From Notolepis coatsorum (taxonomy: Eukaryota; Chordata; Actinopteri; Aulopiformes; Paralepididae), in contig OZ020589.1 in the NCBI GenBank assembly GCA_963971535.1, positions 49,454,192-49,518,191 of the forward strand: DNA of 64,000 bases, given 5' to 3'. The translations under genes and the position numbers were made by a program. Position 1 is the first letter of the stretch; each line of letters begins with the position of its first letter. Of the stretch, positions 42,003-54,086 are shown in pieces. Under the pieces are notes generated by a model. That model had not been told where the DNA came from. It was given only the letters and a program-made list of their open reading frames with translations, and made no database searches.

Positions 42003-43063
42003 GTAAACCTACTGCACAGTCTAGTGCAACCGGAGAAGCCAGGGAACAAGTCCTATGAAGACATAGTGGGAATATTAAAAGATCACTACTCTCCTAAGCC
42101 ACTGGTCATTGCAGAGCAAAGGAACCAAGAAGAGGGTGAATCTGTTTCACAGTTTGTAGCTGTACTTAAACGCCTGTCTGAATATTGTGAATTTGGTACT
42201 CAATGACACCATACGTGACAGACTGGTGTGTGGTCTACGCAGTGAGTCTATTCAGAAATGACTACTGACTGAAGCTAACCTGAGACTGGAAAAGGCCATA
42301 GAGAAATGGCTGCCCGAGAAGCACAGCAGCTAAGTCTATCAACCCAAGAAGACAACAGCTGGCAAGCCATGCTACTGCTATGGGAGAATAGAGCATCAGC
42401 CATCAGAGTGTTGGAGTAAAGATGTAGACTGCAGAAACTGTGGTATAAAAGGCCATATCGAACGTGCTTGTGGTAATAAAAAGACCCAGACATACAAACA
42501 GCACACTGAGATGAAGAAAGGTGGTTTCTACAGAAACAAGAAGAAACGTGTGAATAAGATGGAGCACAAACAGGACGATCAGAGTGACTGTGAGTCTGAT
42601 GATGATGATGATACTGTACATGTTTTATCTGTTCTGGACAGTGATGATGGATACTGGGTCACACCACTGTTGGAAAATAAAGCAGTGCGGATGCAAGTGG
42701 ACACCAGCACACGTGTATCCATGGTATCAGAGGCTGTTTTCAGAGAGAAGCTGCAGCACCTGACTCTTTGAGTAAGCAAATTGAAGTTAAGGACCTACAC
42801 TGGAGAGGCTGTTCCAGTGTTAGGAGTTGTGAATGTGACAGTGGAACACAACAAGTGGAAAAAGACTCTTTCACTGTACATCATTCGTGGAAACCGTCCA
42901 GCTCTGCGAGGACGCCGATGGCTTGAGAAACTCAGACTTAACTGGCAAGAAGTGTTCATGGTTAAGGATGGAGACACAGGCCCCCTACAGGAGATTTTGA
43001 AGAAGCACTCCAAATTTTTTGATGGAGAACGTGGCAGCATGAAGGACATTACCAGGACCTCAC
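42003..43063 (+). pseudogene. gypsy Gag-protease remnant (left part)
   Basis: LLHSLVQPEKPGNKSYED and VIAEQRNQEEGESVSQFV are Gag motifs (usual residues between VIAE and RNQ are missing). After frameshifts, a knuckle (CYCYGRIEHQPSECW-like and CRNCGIKGHIERAC-like, about 42370-42475) follows. Then a protease part reads LLENKAVRMQVDTSTRVSMV, with the catalytic DTG changed to DTS. LRTYTGEAVPVLG and RGNRPALRGRRWLEKLRLNW lead toward RT. The element is cut at 43063 by a LINE and resumes at 48614. It is degenerate, with no intact frame and no LTR visible at the left. Confidence 0.82.
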
Positions 43064-44274
43064 CCCCGGTACTGCCAGGAAATAGTTTCAACCTACTCTC
43101 GGAAACACGCATATCAACACCCAAGGCAAAGAGACATAGAAGCGTAGCTAACAACGCTAACGAAGAAAACAGCGAGCGTAACGGAGCTCACGCTAACGAT
43201 GCTAATAGCAAGAATACCGGAGCTCACGCTAACACTAGCGAAGCAAACAGCTGGCATGCCGGAGCTCACGCTAATGCTAGCGAAGCACACGCTAACGACG
43301 AGACGACGAGGAAAACAGAGCCACTAGCGACACGGCTGGCAAACACGACCCAGACCGAGCGAACGGCTAACAGCGAAGAGACTATCATGCGCCGAGAACT
43401 TCGCGATAGCCAACGCCGAAGGTACGGGACCAGCGTTAACATGCCGGCTATTGAGAAGGCTAACGAGGCTTCACCAAGGCCACAGGACTGTGGAAAGAAC
43501 CGGCAGACTAGGCCTAGCCCAAAAACAAACGGCCCCAAAACTGTTGGAAAGAAAAATGCTAACCTCACACAGAAAATAGACTGCATACTGATTGGAGATT
43601 CCACAACAAGGTATGTGGAGATGGCAAACACAGAAAATATCTGTCTAGACAATACAACTGTGAAAGAGCTAGCCGAAAAACGTCCAACATTAATCAGACC
43701 GGGAATAACAAAAATTGTCATTCACTCTGGATCGTTTGACATCCTGCGAAAGAAGACTGGCACAGAGACTTTGAAAGACGATTTCACACGTTTAATGAAC
43801 ACACTAGACAAACATCAGTCTGTGTACACAAACACTGATGTGTCCATCAGTGGACCAATTGCATGCTTTCGCAGAGGACAGGAAGCATTCAGTCGACTCC
43901 TAAATTTTAATTCATGGTTAGGGGCTGCATGTCTCGTACACGGCCTGAAATTCATTGACAACTTCAATGTTTTCTGGAATAACCCAGAACGTTTTCAAAG
44001 AAATGGCTTCTTCCCAAATCGCTTAGGTTCAAAGCTCCTATCAGCAAACATGCGTCATGCCTTGATGGCCTCCAAGAATATTAAGCTCATACCAGCACGA
44101 GAGATAGTCATGAAGGACACAATCTCACCACGAAGTACAGCACAAGACGTCCCCCCCCCCCCCCCATATCACACAAGGCCATCTCGTCTGATCAAATGTC
44201 CCCGAAAGCACAGTGCAGTCAGTACGGTACAGTATAGCACAATTTCCATGCCATCTCTCAAAACATACAAGTAA
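43064..44274 (+). CDS. LINE ORF1 with SGNH hydrolase-like domain
   Basis: The open frame runs unbroken from the upstream gypsy protease region (42781) to TAA at 44272-44274, so the physical frame is a 497-codon chimera. The LINE part starts about 43064. The first LINE ATG followed by conserved sequence is at 43387 (MRRELRDSQRR). Before it are three imperfect GAHANxxx peptide repeats (43183, 43219, 43261), spaced in multiples of three. The domain has CILIGDSTTRYV (block I GDS) and ITKIVIHSGSFDIL. Its last block reads RNGFFPNRLG, where the family usually has an Asp-x-x-His pair. ORF1 esterase domains are known in CR1/L2 LINEs and may bind RNA or lipids. Here the catalytic Asp and His are gone. 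Confidence 0.82.
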
Positions 44275-44315
44275 TCATAACCAGCCAATGGCATGGTGAA
44301 AGATATACGCCACCA

Positions 44316-46869
44316 ATGCGTTTACCTGCTATTAACCTCAGGGCCATCACGGTCAAACCAATGCAGACCTCCTCTAAAGAAGTCCAACAAATAAAATTAG
44401 CTTTCCTAAATGTCAGATCACTGAATAATAAAACATTCTTAGTAAATGATCTGATTAAAGAAAATAACTTAGATTGCATCTGCCTAGTAGAGACATGGCT
44501 AAATAATGACACAGCTACATCAATAATGATAGAAGCTTGTCCACCAGACTATAACTTTTTTCAAATACCCAGAAAAAATGAAAGGGCCGGAGGAGTTGCA
44601 GCAATCTTCTCCTCAAAACTCTTGTTTAGAATCACAGAACTAGGCGAGTTCATGTCAATGGAATATCTTGCCATTGAACTAAAAACAGAATCAACTATTA
44701 TTGTCACAATATACCGCCCGCCTAGACACTCACCAATATTTATACAGGAGCTCTCTGAACTGATATCACTATGTGTTACCGGATATGATAAGGTGATCCT
44801 AAATGGAGACCTGAACATCCATTTTAATAAGAAAACAGACTCCAAAACTATGGAACTAAAAAATCTACTGGATAGCTTTGACCTAATACAGCATTATAAC
44901 AAATGCAACTCACCGGCTTGGGAATACACTAGACTTAGTTATAACAACAACTGGGCTAAGCATAACAAATATCTCAATAACTGAATTACCTCACTCTGAC
45001 CATCACTGTATATTTTTTGATACTCAAATAACCCTTACTAAAACAAAAAAAGAAATCATAGTTAAAAAGAGGCTCCTAAACGACAAAGCTGGATCAAAGT
45101 TCATTGATCTTATCAGACTACATGAACCACACAATCATGACAGCTCTCTAAATGAAATGGTAGAAAATCTCAATGATGCAATGTCATCTATATTAAATTC
45201 TGTCGCCCCATTAAAAACGAAAAAGAAGAAAACTAGAGCCTCGCCCTGGTTAAACTATAATACGGTCAACGAAGAAAAAAGGAAATGTCGTGCAGCGGAG
45301 CGAAAATGGAGAAAAACAAAAACCACCATATGCTGTGATATATACAAAGATGCTTTAACTGCTTATAATAAAACCATCTGCTTAGCAAGGAAAGATTACT
45401 TCTCTAAAATCATTACAGAAAATGCTGGAAACTCCAGAATCCTCTTTTCCACTATTAATGTACTACTCAACACTGCCCCTACACCTCCTCAGTCATCAAC
45501 GGTTAAGTGTGAAGAACTTGCACTATTCTTTAACAACAAAATAACCTTGATCAGGGCCAGCATTACTCATGATGGAAATAAAGTTGATTGCGGCAAACCG
45601 TGCAATGTAACCATGAGAAGTTTCACATGCATCACATTAGATGTACTCTGCAAAACTGTCTCAGAATGTAACTCCTCCACCTCAGACATTGACCCTATAC
45701 CTACAGCTTTCTTCAAATGGGTATTTAATAGTGTTTCAAGCCCTGTGCTAGATATCATAAACACTTCCCTTAGGACTGGTATTTTCCCGGATGCCTTTAA
45801 AACAGCAGTTGTAAAGCCATTACTAAAAAAACCTAACTTGGATAGTAATGAAATGGCAAATTATCGTCCAATATCCAACCTACCATTCATTAGTAAAGTA
45901 CTTGAAAAGATAGTTTCAGTTCAAATAAATTCCTTTCTTGAAGAAAACAACATCTTAGAAGAATTTCAGTTAGGATTCAGAAAATATCATAGCACTGAAA
46001 CTGCCCTCACCAAAACAATCAGTGACCTCAGACTAAACTCTGACGAGAATAAGATCTCCATCCTTATCCTGTTAGATCTCAGTGCAGCATTTGATACAAT
46101 CGATCACGATATTCTAATCGATCGTCTTGAAAACCATGTCGGTTTCTCAGACCATGTGCTGGGCTGGTTTAAAACATACATCAGAGGGAGGAAATTCTAT
46201 GTTAAACTAGGAGATCACATGTCTGATATATACGACAACAACTATGGAGTTGCACAAGGGAGTTGCTTAGGTCCTTTACTCTTCTCCCTTTACATGTTAC
46301 CGCTGGGTGATATCATCAGAGAACATAATGTAGATTTCCATAGCTATGCGGATGATACACAACTGTACATATCTGCTGAACCAAATGATACAGCGATTAG
46401 CTCCATTACAGACTGCTTACTGGCAATAAATAAATGGATGAGTAAGAACTTCCTGAAACTAAACGAGAACAAAACTGAAATTCTAATTATCGGCTCCAAA
46501 ACTAAAAAAGAAACATTAATAAAGAACCTGGGGGGACTAACCCCTTGGATCAAATCTGAGGTCACTAGTCTTGGGGTTATCATAGATTCAGAACTGAATT
46601 TCAATTCTCATATTAGCAAAGTGACGAAAACATCGTTCTTCCATCTCAGAAATATAGCAAAAGTACGACCATTTATTAATCAGAACGATGCTGAGAAGCT
46701 AATTCATGCATTCATATCTAGCCGGTTAGACTACTGTAATGCACTTTTCACAGGTCTCCCTAAGAAAACCACAGAGAGGCTTCAGCTAATACAAAACTCT
46801 GCAGCCCGACTGCTAACTAGAACCAAAAGGAGAGAGCACATTAGTCCAGTCCTAGCCGCTTTACACTAG
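44316..46869 (+). CDS. LINE ORF2: endonuclease and reverse transcriptase, one frameshift
   Basis: The endonuclease part (44316-44984) shows LAFLNVRSLNNKTF, CLVETWLNND, VTIYRPPRHSP and ILNGDLNIHF. A frameshift near 44920 moves to the next frame, where TLDLVITTGLS and LPHSDHH (the endonuclease end) continue. That frame runs to TAG at 46867-46869. RT motifs: NYRPISNLPFISKVLEKI, LLDLSAAFDTIDH, GVAQGSCLGPLLFSLY and YADDTQLY (near 46345). The C-terminal SRLDYCNALFTGLP and IQNSAARLL mark CR1/L2-type LINEs. The TAG replaces the Trp codon of the conserved LHWLP motif, and similarity continues behind it. Confidence 0.9.
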
Positions 46870-47174
46870 CTTCCTGTAACATTTAGAATTGACTTTAAGG
46901 TCCTTCTCCTTACATACAAAGCTCTAAATGGACAGGGACCTAGCTACATCGCCAACACTCTAATAAATTACACACCAGCAAGAACACTGCGATCATCAGC
47001 TGCTGGACTACTAGAGGCTCCCAGAAGCAGTCAAAAGAGGATCGGTAATGCAGCCTTTATCAACTATGCCCCAAAACTATGGAACAAACTACCCCAAAAC
47101 ATCAGGGAAGCCAACTCGCTAGACATCTTTAAAAGACAGCTTAAAACCTATCTCTTTGCTCAGGCATTTCACTG
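46870..47174 (+). pseudogene. LINE ORF2 C-terminal end behind a nonsense codon
   Basis: Same frame as the preceding RT segment: LPVTFRIDFKVLLLTYKALN, then RSSAAGLLEAPRS and NYAPKLWNKLPQNIR. It ends TGA at 47173-47175. This is the normal end of CR1/L2-type proteins, so only the TAG at 46867 cuts it off. Confidence 0.87.
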
Positions 47175-47319
47175 ATAGATATCTGCTACCACCTAGTGGC
47201 AAGAGGAAACATCAGGGATATCCTGACACAACTTGTATTTATTCTTACCCTGCCTACTCTTTTACACTGCCTATCAAATTCATGTGTCGGTTATTGCACT
47301 TTTTACTTCTTACTGATGA

Positions 47320-47790
47320 CTATTTTTAAACTGAATCATTTTAAACTATTCTTATTATTTGCTAGATCCAAATGTGAAACACTGATTATTTGTTCATGAA
47401 TTACAAGTATTACTGAATAGAGCACTTTTTACTTCTTACTGATGACTATTTTTAAACTGAATCATTTTATTCTTATTATTTGCTAGATCCAAATGTGAAA
47501 CACTGTGATTATTTGTTCATGAATTACAGGAGTATTACTGAATAGAGAGCCTATTAGGATGCTAGATCCTAATGTGAAACACTGTGATTTGCCATATCTT
47601 GCTATGCTCGCTCATGCCTGTATTTTTTATGTCCGTTCTATTTTATAATTTTTTGACTATTTTTAAACTGAATCATTTTAAACTATTTTTACTATTTGTG
47701 TTACTGAAAACTGTAAGCGGAGAGCCTATTGGGATGCTAGATCCTAATGTGAAACACTGTGATTCTACCTGTCTATCTTTTTATGCTCGC
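47320..47790 (+). repeat. tandem ~110-bp repeats in the LINE 3' UTR
   Basis: The block gactatttttaaactgaatc recurs near 47326, 47441 and 47656. Its companion gctagatcc-aatgtgaaacac recurs near 47362, 47484, 47562 and 47738. Copies are diverged and differ in length. Confidence 0.85.
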
Positions 47791-47878
47791 TTATGCCTGT
47801 ATTTTTTGCTGTTGTGAAGCACTTTGAACTGCAACCTCTGTATGAAAAGTGCTATACAAATAAAGTTATTATTATTAC

Positions 47879-48606
47879 TGTTAAGCTGACAGTCAAACCA
47901 GGAAGCACATGAAGTAACAATTTATGTTCACATGGCTAATAGATTTGATATTATAGTGTATTTTTGATTAATTAGTAATAGTTATTTCAACAGTATTATA
48001 GCATTATTCAGAATGGCTAGCTGACCACAGTTTGGCTTGACCTTGGCAAACCTGATTGACACACACACACACACTCTATCTCACCCCCACCCAGGAACCC
48101 GTTTTGTTGCAAACCTGATGACCGAGAGAGGCACACAATAGATGCATACACACACACCCACACACTATCTCGCCCCCACCTGAAGGCCAAAACCAGTTGA
48201 TTAGGATGTGACTGAATGACCTTTTGTTTCTAGACTGACAGAAACACACACACACTGATGAATGACACACCCCCTCACCCATTAGAATCTCACACAGACA
48301 GAGACCAAAACCAGTTTACCCAGGTAGTGATAAGCAAATCACATCACAGCATTTAGATTCGGTTGAAACACATATAAACCACACATCTTGACATTAGAAC
48401 ACACACACACACGACAGGACAAGCTGTGTGTCAGAGAGATTCTTTGTATCCTGTGATATTGCTGTATTTCTACCGCTGGTGCCCTGCTGAATAAATCAAC
48501 TGAGAACCTGAAGCCATTGACTTTCAACTTGCATCCAGCGTCTACTTTCTTGCTCTGAAATTGGTCATTCCATAACTGTTGTTTACAAAGTCACAGCTGA
48601 TTTGTA
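47879..48606 (+). repeat. LTR-like segment beyond the LINE tail
   Basis: tgttaagctgacag ... contains CA-rich blocks (48059-48075, 48140-48165, 48240-48256). It ends with ctgctgaataaatcaactgag and then a ctgatttgta stretch, like the R/U5 part of an LTR. No partner copy, primer-binding site or target duplication of its own could be fixed. It may be a solo LTR or DNA carried along with the LINE. Confidence 0.35.
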
Positions 48607-48613
48607 ACCTCAC

Positions 48614-48945
48614 ACACCAAGGTGTTTAAAGGCTAGACCTGTTCCGTATGCCATCAAACCCAAGGTATCACTAGACAGATTAGTGAAGAGTGGGGTGTTG
48701 GAACCAGTGAGCACCAGTGAATGGGCCACACCGATTGTTCCAGTCATGAAGAAGGATGGGGCTCTAAGAATCTGTGGTGATTTTAAAGTCACTGTGAACC
48801 CTGTCTTGATTGCAGAACAGTATCCATTACCCTTCATTGATGAACTCTTTTCAGGTTTAGCTGGGGGACAGAAGTTTAGTAAAATAGACTTATGTCAGGC
48901 ATATCTCCAGATGCATGTAGATCCAGTCACAGGAACTGTTGACCA
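48614..48945 (+). pseudogene. gypsy RT remnant (right part of the split gypsy)
   Basis: ARPVPYAIKPKV, LDRLVKSGVLEPVSTSEWA, VPVMKKDGALRICGDFKV and FSKIDLCQAYLQM are the N-terminal RT motifs of Ty3/gypsy pol. This continues the copy whose Gag-protease lies at 42003-43063. It ends at about 48945, where an L1-type LINE begins, so the catalytic YxDD box is missing. Confidence 0.88.
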
Positions 48946-49287
48946 TAGGGCTTCCGGTTTACGCTCAGATCAGATGGCAGCGTAACTTTTCCGAGCTCAA
49001 TGACCACTTCACTTTAATATTGATTACGACGCTAATTTTACGACATACACTCACATTATACCTCGTAGATATGGCTAAACAAATACAGAACAAGATTGGA
49101 ACATTAAATAAGGTTGACAGTGAATTTTTCAGGACTTTGTTCCGTACTGAGCTCGATGCTAGCATGCTGCAGCTAACCAACAGACTGGACTCGCTCCAGG
49201 AGGATGTAGCTGGCGCGACCACGCGGCTCTCTAGGGTGGAAGAAGAGATGGCAGAGGTGGCGGTCGTAGCTGAAACCAACTCAAGTT
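48946..49287 (+). pseudogene. L1-type LINE 5' end and ORF1 N-terminus
   Basis: gggcttccggtttacgctc is a typical L1-type 5' start. ATG at 49071 opens ORF1 (MAKQIQNKIGTLNK) with a coiled-coil (LQLTNRLDSLQEDVAGATTR, RVEEEMAEVA). It is interrupted after ETNSS at 49287 by a minus-strand LINE fragment, and the next piece of the same ORF is at 50490-50630. Confidence 0.75.
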
Positions 49288-50489
49288 AAAGTTCAAGTTT
49301 CTTTATTAGTTGTCATACAGAAGTACAGAATACTTTTATACAAAATGCTTCTTTCTGTTACGCTCCAGAGACTGTGCTAGACAAAAAAATAGATAAGTAT
49401 AAAATAAAATAAAATAAGTATAGAAAGTATAAAATAGAAGTCACATACGTAGGCACAAGTGTTCATTATGTACATATGTACAATGTTCAATGCAGTAGAA
49501 GTAACTGAGTTACCATACCATATACTATACAATATACTAATATACAATATAGTGCAAAGCAGAAATGGGATGAGGTACAATTTAGGTACACTTTACAGTA
49601 AGGTGTAATGAGATATGGGTTGTAGTGCAAATTCTTTACCAATAAATATAAAGTGTGTTTAGGTGTTCTAAAGTGTGTAAAGTGGGTGCTGCAGTGAGTT
49701 GTTTGTTTAAAGTGAGTGTGTGCGTGTGGATGTGTGTGCTGTGAGTGCATTTGATGGTTGTTACATAATGTTATTGTTCGTTGAGCATCCTGATGGCCTG
49801 GGGATAGAAGCTTCTTCTGAGTCTTTCTGTGCTTGCCATGAAACTCCGGTATCGCTTGCCTGACCGCAGCAGTTCAAAGAGGCAGTTGTTTGGGTGGCTG
49901 GAGTCTTTGATAATTATCTTAGCCTTACCCATGCACCGCTTGTTGTAAATGTTCTGGAGAGTGGGAAGCCCCCCTCCAATTGTGCGTTCGGCTGAACGGG
50001 CCACTCTCTGTAGTCTGCTATGGTCTTGTGCGGTGCTATTCCCAAACCAGGAGGTGATATTGCCAGTCAGAATGCTCTCTATTGTACATGAGTAGGAGTT
50101 CTTAAGGATCTTCTGACTGACTTGGAACTTCCTTAGGCGCCTGAGGAAGTAGAGGCGTTGTCGTGCCTTCTTCACAACACTGTCAATGTGTGTGGTCCAT
50201 GTCAAGTCCTCGGATATGTGGACTCCGAGGTACTTAAAACTGTTCACTCTCTCAACCGGTGCCCCGTCGATGCTGAGGGGGCTGTAGTCCCTGACCCCCG
50301 ACCTCCTAAAGTCTACAATCATCTCCTTTGTTTTGCTGACGTTCAGGGAGAGGCTGTTCTCTTGACACCATCCCGCTAGGACCTTGACCTCTTCCAGGTA
50401 GGCCCTCTCGTCGTTTGCAGAGATCAGGCCCACCACTACTGTGTCGTCAGCTAATTTGATGATTGTTTTCTCCACCGAGATCTCGGCGA
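49288..50489 (-). mobile_element. 5'-truncated minus-strand LINE inserted in the L1-type ORF1
   Basis: Coding part at 49771 upward. The 3' end in minus sense lies near 49290 and reads aataaagaaacttgaacttt. Short caagtt occurs at both edges (49283-49288 and about 50496-50501), a possible target duplication. Only RT C-terminus is present, so the copy was dead on arrival. Confidence 0.7.
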
Positions 50490-50499
50490 TTGAAGACAA
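49771..50499 (-). CDS. LINE reverse transcriptase C-terminal half (242 codons)
   Basis: It includes LADDTVVVG (the FADD-type catalytic box), WCQENSLSLNVSKTKEMIVDFRR, FKYLGVHISEDLTW, KKARQRLYFLRRLR, ILTGNITSWFG and NCLFELLRSGKRYRS. It ends RSFYPQAIRMLNEQ. The first ~12 residues before KLADD overlap the junction. This is a widespread fish LINE C-terminus whose clade I do not name. The N-terminal endonuclease and RT palm are absent. Confidence 0.82.
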   Translation of the reverse strand: MSSIAEISVEKTIIKLADDTVVVGLISANDERAYLEEVKVLAGWCQENSLSLNVSKTKEMIVDFRRSGVRDYSPLSIDGAPVERVNSFKYLGVHISEDLTWTTHIDSVVKKARQRLYFLRRLRKFQVSQKILKNSYSCTIESILTGNITSWFGNSTAQDHSRLQRVARSAERTIGGGLPTLQNIYNKRCMGKAKIIIKDSSHPNNCLFELLRSGKRYRSFMASTERLRRSFYPQAIRMLNEQ

Positions 50500-50635
50500 G
50501 TTCCTTTTTTACGAAAATAAGATGGCTGACCTAGAGGACCGGAATAGAAGGTGCAACGTCAGAATATATGGCTTGCCCGAAAACATTGAAAACGATGCGC
50601 CGATTCAGTACCTTATCTTAACAGGCTGTTTCTAT
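50490..50635 (+). pseudogene. L1-type ORF1 continuation
   Basis: KMADLEDRNRRCNVRIYGLPENIE is the conserved start of the L1 ORF1 RNA-recognition domain (given here as two abutting motifs, KMADLEDRNRR and CNVRIYGLPEN). Similarity ends near 50600. It joins in sense with the coiled-coil piece at 49071-49287. Confidence 0.82.
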
Positions 50636-51052
50636 GTCTGTACCTTTAAATGAAAATTAGCTGCTCCTGCTACCCAACGCCATGCACCGAAATTGCACAT
50701 GAGATCAAACAAAATTCAGATCAAACGAAATTCAGATCAAACTGTCAAACTAAGGTGTGGCTGGGTAGTGTAGAATGTAACACCCAGGTTAAATTCCTGG
50801 TAGCGGTACCTCTGGCTTGGTCAGTCATCCCTAGGAACACAATTGGCTGTGTTTGTGGGTGCGAAGCCAGTTGGGTATGAGTCCTGGTCATTGTAACAGC
50901 GACTCCTACTGGTTGGTCGGTCAGGGAGAGGACTCTGGGGGAGATAGCGTGAACCTCGACTTGCATTACACTCTCTCAGTGAAACTCCTAGTTGTCAGGT
51001 GAATATAAGTGGTTGGTGACATGTATTGGAGGAGGCATGAGGTAGTCTACAC

Positions 51053-52007
<955 letters not shown>

Positions 52008-52115
52008 GTCTACACCCTCCCCAGACAGTAGGGCAGTGCAATGACCTGGAAGGAATTGGCATAATGACTCAATTGGGGTATGGGAGATAAGACAAAAAAA
52101 ATATCAAGATCCAGC

Positions 52116-52369
52116 TATTTCATATATAATTTCACAACATTATGAGCAAGCCACCATTTTGTAAAATGTTCCCAAGATCTCTTCACATGCACGTATACGA
52201 GTCAAGGACCACCCATATGCAATGCGTGTATTGTATCGGAAAATATCGGTATCGGTTTTCAATCTTTATTTTTTTATTTTTTTACCCAGGCAAGCAAGTA
52301 AGAACAAATTATTATTTTATTTATTGTCAAAGTACGCATAATGTTGTGTTAATTACACGACAAGAGATA
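52116..52369. other. non-coding, no gene recognised
   Basis: Anonymous AT-rich sequence. Confidence 0.5.
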
Positions 52370-52880
52370 TGTAAGGAATAATGTATAGCTACAAGGTAAT
52401 TGTCACAAAATAATTGACCGACAATGCGTTCTGGAACACAGAGGCGCCGCGCTGAGGTGTTCTAAACGCAGTGAAGGTCAATTATTTTGCGACAATGACA
52501 GAGTATAGCTATACATTATCCCGCTTATTACAGGGCTAACTTACTAACAATATACGTAATTCATTTTACACCATCGACAAGATGAGATCAAATGCAGACG
52601 CGGTTCTGTTGCTCCTCTGGCGTGTGTGTGGGCTTGATTGCACCTGATGCAGTGCAGCTGTGCATGGTATAACGCTGCGAGAGTCCGGCTGCTAGGCTAT
52701 CTTTCCCCGTTGCCCCTAACAGCGGTCATTATTGCGCGTTGCCCCTAGCAGCAGTGAATTATCGAGAAATAATTGACCGCTGCTAGGGGCAACAGAGCAC
52801 TATTGACCAATCACAATCAAGCATTTTGGCACATTTTAAAATGCCATGTAATAAGTAATGTTAATTACCTGAAATTATTC
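52370..52880. mobile_element. palindromic MITE-like repeat
   Basis: gtaaggaataatgtatagct ... ttgtcacaaaataattgacc at 52370-52420 is answered by ggtcaattattttgcgacaa ... agctatacattatcccgctt at 52477-52527. The central part, cagaggcgccgcgctgaggtg, is nearly self-complementary. A second inverted pair, gttgcccctagcagc (52739) and gctgctaggggcaac (52777), frames aattatcgagaaataatt. No coding. Boundaries are approximate. Confidence 0.6.
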
Positions 52881-54086
52881 AGTTTTTGGGGAGGGTTCTT
52901 GTCACAGCTGAACTGCAGAAACTGCACTTTGTACATATTTTACAATTTCTGACAAGCCCTCATTGTGTAAAAAAAAAATGCAAAACACAGGTACATTTTT
53001 ACAATAGGGGCCCTTTGATCTACTGACTACAGGTTTTTGGTAGAATCCCATGGTGTTCAAGAAAATAGAATGAAAAATAGAATGTGGAAACATTTAACAT
53101 CAACTGTACTTTAGAATGGACTGGTTGCCTGGTGTTAGATTCTGATCAATCGGCCAGTATCACGTCTTCATCTGTTTGGCTTGTGTAATCATCTCCCCAT
53201 CTGCGTTGTGTACTTGTAATGGTCCTGACGTCTCATACACTGGCTGATACAATCCTTATCTCTCCCCGTTAGTGCGATCCGCAAACCATAATAATTCTCC
53301 ACCTTCGTAAGAATTCGACACTTTGACACAGCGTAATACCTTACAAGGAGAAGCAGTGTTTATTTACATAAACAGAACCTCATACTCAGATGTTATCAGA
53401 TGTTATCAAATTGTATCGTCCTTGCTATTCAGTCCAATGGTGGTCAGGCCTGGTCGTTAGCCAAGACCATCCTCGTGGTAGCCGAAGCTAATAATGATGT
53501 GGCATCCTTCCCCCCCCCCCCTCTCCGTGATGAGAGGAGAGAGTCTCTAGTCAGATTGTAGTCTGCCCTTAGCCGCTCTTGGTCTGCCTTACACCCAGAA
53601 AACACTGTTCGACTTATAGATCTTCGTCATAGCAACGACGGCCCCCGCCCCTCTCCTGGTTGTCATGCGACGCTGTCATGACAACTGCTAATAACCTTTC
53701 ACACATTTCAAAACGTTTCATTACTGTTTCATTAAGATGAACCTCTCTCCGCCCTGCTCTCTGGGCCCACACTCGCTCTTATCAATGTGTTCTGGATCGG
53801 AATTCAAAACATTCTCTCGCTGGCAGTGTGCTGCTATTCAGTGACTCCTGCTCGCTCTGAACCACCTCCTGCTCATTTCGATCTCTCTGACCCGGCACCA
53901 TTAGATGTGGTCATCTCCCCCCAATCTATACATCACATACATTGAAAAACCACCGATTTCCCTCACTGGGTACATTTACCAGTTGGGGTTTTCTTCTGGT
54001 TACTATAAATGACCCCCCCCCCCCCCCCCCCTTCCCATGGAGGTCTTAAAATATGATTGGCACCAGAGATGGGGTGAAAATAATGG
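52881..54086. other. non-coding, no gene recognised
   Basis: Anonymous sequence with two poly(C) runs (53509-53522 and 54008-54030) and an atcagatgttatca duplication near 53392-53408. No motif-bearing frame. Confidence 0.5.

Larger units (their letters stand above)
43064..47878 (+). mobile_element. nearly complete CR1/L2-type LINE
   Basis: It contains ORF1 (SGNH-like), ORF2 (endonuclease and RT), a repeat-bearing 3' UTR, poly(A) signal aataaa at 47859-47864 and an attatt tail. It interrupts a gypsy pol. A 7-bp acctcac is found at 43057-43063 and again at 48607-48613, so the full insert seems to be 43064-48613, including 0.73 kb past the LINE tail. Damage in ORF2 is limited to one frameshift and one nonsense codon. 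Confidence 0.88.
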
